From positions 152,501 to 216,500 of the forward strand of contig JAMFTG010000222.1 in the NCBI GenBank assembly GCA_023974075.1: a stretch of 64,000 bases of DNA, read 5' to 3'. This stretch comes from Chaenocephalus aceratus. Its lineage: Eukaryota; Chordata; Actinopteri; Perciformes; Channichthyidae. This document shows, piece by piece, positions 58,046-64,000 of this stretch. Position 1 is the first letter of the stretch. Each line of letters begins with the position of its first letter. Below the pieces are notes generated by a model. That model was not told where the DNA came from. It saw nothing but the letters and a program-made list of their open reading frames with translations, and made no database searches. Position numbers and translations under genes: made by a program.

Positions 58046-59222
58046 AAATGTCAGTCTGGCTTTAAACCTTTGCATAGTACTGAAACAGCCCTTTTAAGAG
58101 TTTTTAATGATCTGCTCTTAGCCGCCGATTCAGGCAGCCCAGCTGTTTTGGTGCTGTTAGATTTAACTGCTGCCTTTGACACTGTGGATCATAGTATCCT
58201 GTTGGCACGGCTTGAACAGTCCGCAGGCATTACAGGCTCTGCTCTTGCATGGTTCACGTCTTATTTGACGGACCGTAGCTTCTCAGTGCAGTTAGGTCTT
58301 CTCCTCTGCCAAAGCCCCTCTTACCTGTGGGGTTCCCCAAGGCTCGATTCTGGGCCCCATCCTTTTCCTATTGTACATACTGCCCCTAGGTTCAATTCTC
58401 ACAAAACATAATATCCCCTTCCATTGTTACGCTGATGATGTACAGATTTATCTGCCTCTCAATCAACATGCCAACTCACTACAGCAGTTGAAAGACTGCA
58501 TAACAGAGATTAAATCCTGGCTGAGCCAAAACTTCCTCACCCTTAATGAGAGCAAGACCGAGGTCATCTTTTTTGGACCCCAACCTCCAGCCTCTCCGGT
58601 TGATATTCTGGGCTCCCTCAATACAAATATCCTCCCCTTTGTTATGAACCTTGGAGTGACCTTCAACAGCGCCTTTACATTTGATAAGCAGGTCAGCACT
58701 GTAGTCAAGACCTGCTTTTTCAAAATACGACTATTGGCTAAGACCAAGTCGTTTTTATCTTTTAAAGACCTAGAAAGGGTTATTAACGCCTTTGTTATCT
58801 CGAGACTGGATTACTGCAACACTCTGTATGTGGGTATGGACCAGGCCTCAATTAGACGCCTCCAGCTAGTTCAGAATGCAGCTGCACGTCTTCTCACTGG
58901 CCATAGAAAGCGCGACCATATCACCCCAATTCTGGCTTCATTGCACTGGCTTCCAGTTCGGTTCAGAATAGATTTTAAACTCCTTTATTTGTTTTCAAAG
59001 CCCTAAATGGGCTGGCTCCGGCCTATATAGCCGAACTCCTCCATCGCTACACCCCAGGCAGAGCCTTAAGGTCGGCTGATCAGCTGCTGTTGATAGTGCC
59101 TAAGACCAGGCTTAAAACCCGAGGGCATCAAGCTTTCGCAGCGGCTGGCCCTAGGCTCTGGAATACTTTGCCCTTCCATGTGAGGTCGGCCCAGACCCTG
59201 GGAAAAGTGAGTTTTAAGTGTT
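58046..59222 (+). pseudogene. LINE reverse transcriptase, frameshifted
   Basis: Reads QSGFKPLHSTETALLRVFND, LVLLDLTAAFDTVDHSILL (RT motif A with F-D), then a frame change between about 58285 and 58328, [20 protein letters not shown] (motif B), [14 protein letters not shown] (motif C, the YADD box), and a C-terminal domain with [26 protein letters not shown] further shift near 59003 leads to [14 protein letters not shown] and AAAGPRLWNTLPFHVRS. Non-functional copy. Confidence 0.9.
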
Positions 59223-59255
59223 GATTTAAAAAATCAACACTTAAAACTCACTTTT
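59203..59255. repeat. 25-bp-arm hairpin in the LINE ORF end
   Basis: Perfect inverted repeat (AAAAGTGAGTTTTAAGTGTT ... AACACTTAAAACTCACTTTT) with a 3-nt loop. The right arm fits the RT tail (STLKTHFFSLAF); the left arm looks like its inverted copy. Confidence 0.95.
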
Positions 59256-60393
59256 TCTCTTTGGCTTTTGTTTAATTATCTATTTATTCATTTATTTAGT
59301 TATTTATTTATTCATTTAGTTATTTATTTTAATATTTATAACATAACATAGGATTTCATAAAGTATTTTCAAAATAGTTTATACATTATTCAAATATAGG
59401 AATAGTAGATAGGATTACTTAAAATATAGTACCTTATATTTCATATTTTTTCCCTTTAGACCCTTGCGGTTTATTCTTAAAAACCCTTACCCTTACCCAC
59501 CCCCCTTTTTCCCTCTGCTGGCCTATGGCCTTGTAGAGGGTAACGGGGTACAGAGTCGCTTAGATAAGCGGGGGAGTGCATCTGACGAAGAGATAGGTTG
59601 TTGTGCTCCCTATCTCTGTTTCTTATCCTATAATAGAACTGCTCGGGTCTTGATAGATTGAGTGGGGAAGTTCATGAGATCTTTCTAGAGGGTTATCAAG
59701 AATAACTTTTATCCAATGACCTTCTCCCTCTCTGTCTGTGTCTGTGTATTCTCTTGTTCCGGTTAACCCAGCCAAATCTTTTTTCTTGTTTTGTATCTAT
59801 ATCTACGCCGGGATCCGGAGTCGAGGCTGATCCTCTTGCTGTAGTCCTGTGTCTTGGATCCTCTATCCTGAGTTCTGGATTAAGTCGTGGACTTCGGGTC
59901 GTGGCTGAACCTGTCTCTGCGGTCCTGCCTTGGGTCTCGTCATGCTGCTTCCCCGATGGCTTCCACAGGATTGTAGCTGACATCCTCGTGGATTCATCTT
60001 CTTATTACAGACACATGCATTTCCTAACATTCGGTCTATATGCTGTAAAATGTGTTATCTCTTGGATTTACACACGGCATCTATTGCACGTCTGTCCGTC
60101 CTGGGAGAGGGATCCCTCCTCTGCTGCTCTCCCTGAGGTTTCTCCCATGTTCCCTTTAAACTGTGGGGGTTTCTCTGGAAGTTTTTCCTTGTACGATGTG
60201 AGGGTCTAAGGACAGAGGGTCTAAGGACAGAGGGTGTCGTTTTTCTCATACTGATATTCTGAACAATCTGTGCTGTTGTATTTGCTGTAAAGTGTCTCTA
60301 CTGTAGGCTATTTGTATTTTATGTACAGCACTTTGGCTCGACCAAAAATCGTTTATAAATGTGCTATATAAATAAAACTTGATTTGATTTGAA

Positions 60394-60435
60394 TATATTT
60401 CTTTAATTATATCAACTGTATAGCCAATATTTGTA
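60394..60435. other. Spacer
   Basis: Short AT-rich gap. Confidence 0.4.
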
Positions 60436-61160
60436 TGGGGCGGACTGGCCATTGGGAATACCGGGAGTTTTCCCGGTGGGCCTGTGCTGTGCATGGGCCG
60501 GAGGGCCAAACCAAAAAAACTGAACGTGTTGCCCACATTCTGTTGCTGAGTTTAGGCTGGTTAGCTAGCAGGTTTATTGTTTTGGGTGCAGTCACTTTTG
60601 CCTCCACTTGCTGTTCAAATAAATGTTGAAATAAAAAGTAAATCTGTTTACAGTTCTGTTTCATATGGGTGTTGAGAGATGTATCCATAGATTTAGTCCC
60701 TAATTTTGCTCTCAAAATGGACCAGATTGATGCATTTAACTTCAACATTTAAAAAAAAAATCTTCTCGGGGGAGCTTGCCCCCGGACCCCCCTAGAGGAG
60801 GCGAGGTCCACCACCTGCCCACACCCCCTGTTAAATTCTCTCACCCACATTGAGGATGTTTCCTACGCCCATGTTTTATTCCATGTGTCAAGTCAGGCAA
60901 TTGGGTCAAAATGTTATTGCATCAATGATCTGTTAACATTAAAATCACTAAATATATGACGTAACTATTTTGCTCTGGGCAACTCAAGGGCTCAGGTAAT
61001 GTGATTACTAAATGAATAATTGTCCAAAATAACATAAAATGCATAGGGTTTGTTGTTAAGTAACATACTTTCGTCGCCGGCCGGCCGATACATGCCGCGC
61101 ATTAAGTGGGCCTGCCTGTCAATTAATCCCCGGGCCACTTTTTCCCCCCAGTCCGCCCCT
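60436..61160. mobile_element. hAT-like element with GGGGCGGACTGG ends
   Basis: Left GGGGCGGACTGGCCATTGGG, right CCCCAGTCCGCCCCTG. Interior has TTTTCCCGGTGGGCC and GGGGGAGCTTGCCCCCGGAC. No transposase. Target duplication not clear. Confidence 0.6.
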
Positions 61161-61409
61161 GATAGTATATCATGCTGTGTGTCTGTATTCATGGCAATTA
61201 TGTGTATTTAATGCAGAGTAAGACACAGATGCACCTGCCTGTGAGACACACACCATCTTTCCTTGGATTACCTGCCTTGCTCAAAGACTGTTTTGGTTAC
61301 TTTTCAGTCCATTTCTGCACTGAAACTCTCCTGGAGCAACAAAACTCCACAGACTCTTCCATCAGGCGAGAGTAAACGGACATTACCCGTGAGATACGCT
61401 GAAGAGAGG

Positions 61410-61410
<1 letters not shown>
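61161..61410. other. Spacer, nothing recognised
   Basis: No coding or repeat motif seen. Confidence 0.4.
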
Positions 61411-61465
<55 letters not shown>

Positions 61466-61481
61466 ATGTGCGTGTGTGTGG
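61411..61481. repeat. (TG)n microsatellite
   Basis: TG run with TA and CG interruptions. Confidence 0.93.
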
Positions 61482-61617
61482 GAGGGAGGATAATTTGAGG
61501 AATCCAGTGACTGTACTGTTATCTGTGGAGTTGGTTTCTGTCCACAATGAGCCTCTGTTCTCCTGCAGGATGAGAGGCCGGAGAGGGACTGTTTCCCCTC
61601 TACTTTGACTTCTTACA

Positions 61618-64000
61618 TTTGAACCCAAATACCTACTTTCTACTTCTTACATGTTGAACACAAATACCTGTACTTTCTACTTCTTACATGTTGAACACAA
61701 ATACCTGTACTTTCTACTTCTTACATGTTGAACTCAAATACCTGTACATTCTACTTCTTACATGTTGAACACAAATACCTGTACTTTCTACTTCTCACAT
61801 GTTGAACACAAATACCTACTTTCTACTTCTTACATGTTGAACACAAATACCTGTACTTTCTACTTCTTACATGTTGAACACAAATACCTGTACTTTCTAC
61901 TTCTTACATGTTGAACACAATACCTGTACTTTCTACTTCTTACATTTTGAACACAAATACCTGTACTTTCTACTTCTTACATGTTGAACTCAAATACCTG
62001 TACATTCTACTTCTTACATGTTGAACACAAATACCTGTACTTTCTACTTCTTACATTTTGAACCCAAATACCTACTTTCTACTTCTTACATGTTGAACAC
62101 AAATACCTGTACTTTCTACTTCTTACATGTTGAACACAAATACCTGTACTTTCTACTTCTTACATGTTGAACACAAATACCTGTACTTTCTACTTCTTAC
62201 ATGTTGAACACAAATACCTGTACTTTCTACTTCTTACATGTTGAACTCAAATACCTGTACATTCTACTTCTTACATGTTGAACACAAATACCTGTACTTT
62301 CTACTTCTCACATGTTGAACACAAATACCTGTACTTTCTACTTCTTACATTTTGAACCCAAATACCTACTTTCTACTTCTTACATGTTGAACACAAATAC
62401 CTGTACTTTCTACTTCTTACATGTTGAACACAAATACCTGTACTTTCTACTTCTTACATTTTGAACCCAAATACCTACTTTCTACTTCTTACATGTTGAA
62501 CACAAATACCTGTACTTTCTACTTCTTACATGTTGAACACAAATACCTATACTTTCTACTTCTCTCATTTTGAACACAAATACCTGTACTTTCTACTTCT
62601 TACATGTTGAACTCAAATACCTGTACTTTCTACTTCTTACATGTTGAACACAAATACCTGTACTTTCTACTTCTTACATGTTGAACTCAAATACCTGTAC
62701 TTTCTACTTCTACATGTTGAACATGTTTAATTAACCCAAATACCTGTACTTTCTACTTCTCACATGTTGAACTCAAATACCTGTACTTTCTACTTCTTAC
62801 ATGTTGAACACAAATACCTGTACTTTCTACTTCTTACATTTTGAACCCAAATACCTACTTTCTACTTCTTACATGTTGAACACAAATACCTGTACTTTCT
62901 ACTTCTTACATGTTGAACACAAATACCTATACTTTCTACTTCTCTCATTTTGAACACAAATACCTGTACTTTCTACTTCTTACATGTTGAACACAAATAC
63001 CTGTACTTTTCTACTTCTTACATGTTGAACACAAATACCTGTACTTTCTACTTCTTACATGTTGAACACAAATACCTGTACTTTCTACTTCTTACATGTT
63101 GAACACAAATACCTATACTTTCTACTTCTCTCATTTTGAACACAAATACCTGTACTTTCTACTTCTACATGTTGAACACAAATACCTGTACTTTCTACTT
63201 CTTACATGTTGAACACAAATACCTGTACTTTCTACTTCTTACATGTTGAACCAAATACCTGTACTTTCTACTTCTTACATGTTGAACTCAAATACCTGTA
63301 CTTTCTACTTCTTACATGTTGAACCCAAATACCTGTACTTTCTACTTTCATGTTAACAATACCTGTACTTTCTTCTTACATGTTGAACCCAAATACCTGT
63401 ACTTTCTACTTCTTACATGTTGAACTCAAATACCTGTACTTTCTACTTCTTACATGTTGAACACAAATACCTGTACTTTCTACTTCTTACATGTTGAACA
63501 CAAATACCTGTACTTTCTACTTCTCACATGTTGAACTCAAATACCTGTACTTTCTACTTCTCACATGTTGAACTCAAATACATGTACTTTCTACTTCTTA
63601 CATGTTGAACCCAAATACCTGTACTTTCTACTTCTCACATGTTGAACTCAAATACCTGTACTTTCTACTTCTTACATGTTGAACTCAAATACCTGTACTT
63701 TCTACTTCTTACATGTTGAACCCAAATACATGTACTTTCTACTTCTTACATGTTGAACCCAAATACCTGTACTTTCTACTTCTCACATGTTGAACTCAAA
63801 TACCTGTACTTTCTACTTCTTACATGTTGAACACAAATACCTGTACTTTCTACTTCTTACATGTTGAACTCAAATACCTGTACTTTCTACTTCTGACATG
63901 TTGAACTCAAATACCTGTACTTTCTACTTCTCACATGTTTGAACTCAAATACCTGTACTTTCTACTTCTTACATGTTGAACCCAAATACCTGTACTTTCT
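61618..64000 (-). repeat. 37-bp minisatellite array 4, reverse orientation, runs off the window
   Basis: More than 60 units of the reverse complement (CTTTCTACTTCTTACATGTT + GAACACAAATACCTGTA). Shorter units lacking TGTA (ACCTACTTTC) recur at about 61630, 62068, 62362, 62476 and 62856; an ACCTATACTTTC / CTCTCATTTTG pair recurs near 62545, 62925 and 63110. The element terminus expected at the left is absent. Confidence 0.97.

Larger units (their letters stand above)
58030..60393 (+). mobile_element. L2-type LINE, 5'-truncated, with RT domain
   Basis: RT ORF remnant from about 58046 to 59220, then a long 3' UTR and the tail GTACAGCACTTTGGCTCGAC, GTGCTATATAAATAAAACTT, GATTTGATTTGA. Truncated within the RT domain at the 5' side. 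Confidence 0.88.

Overview
The window looks like nuclear DNA of a ray-finned (teleost) fish. The case rests on one interrupted vertebrate gene with GT/AG introns, long (CA)n microsatellites, L2-type LINEs ending in an RT/YADD-type reverse transcriptase, hAT, PIF/Harbinger and TTAA-target MITEs, and AT-rich intergenic DNA. I see no bacterial operons, rRNA, tRNA or CRISPR. Species cannot be determined from the sequence.

The only host gene I can name is sparc (osteonectin/BM-40) on the minus strand, about 25.05 kb down to 14.57 kb. All nine coding exons (exons 2-10 in the vertebrate numbering) are present with usable splice sites: signal peptide, acidic domain, follistatin-like domain with the KGHK copper-binding motif, and the EF-hand extracellular calcium-binding domain. 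The sequence as given carries seven or more small indels in these exons. After allowing for them, exon lengths sum to 879 nt (292 residues plus stop), normal for a fish SPARC, so base-level assembly error is the likelier explanation than a dead gene. The non-coding first exon and promoter were not located; they should lie right of 25.06 kb.

The rest is mostly mobile and tandemly repeated DNA. 0-10 kb: a 1.35-kb foldback element with a 26-bp direct flanking repeat, a piggyBac-like 5' fragment, a MITE inside a hAT-like end, a rearranged Harbinger MITE and a TTAA MITE. 10-13.4 kb: a 37-bp and a 57-bp minisatellite. 14-25 kb: sparc, its introns loaded with a 72-bp minisatellite element, microsatellites and an L2 tail. 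25-38 kb: a hAT element with a BED-finger remnant, a 38-bp minisatellite, several kb of sequence with no recognised repeat, and a second 37-bp minisatellite derived from the TTAA-MITE family. 38.8-44 kb: the 57-bp array again in reverse orientation, hAT-like elements, and a second 37-bp element. 44-52 kb: 72-bp arrays, one split by a solo-LTR-like insert, another split by a LINE that itself carries a Harbinger MITE. 55-64 kb: a third 37-bp element, an L2-type LINE with RT, a further hAT-like element, and a fourth 37-bp array in reverse orientation that runs off the window.

The recurring theme is non-autonomous elements that carry their own minisatellite. The 37-bp and 72-bp arrays each sit inside conserved, non-repetitive element flanks, and copy number differs from copy to copy, so the array travels with the element and expands or contracts after insertion.
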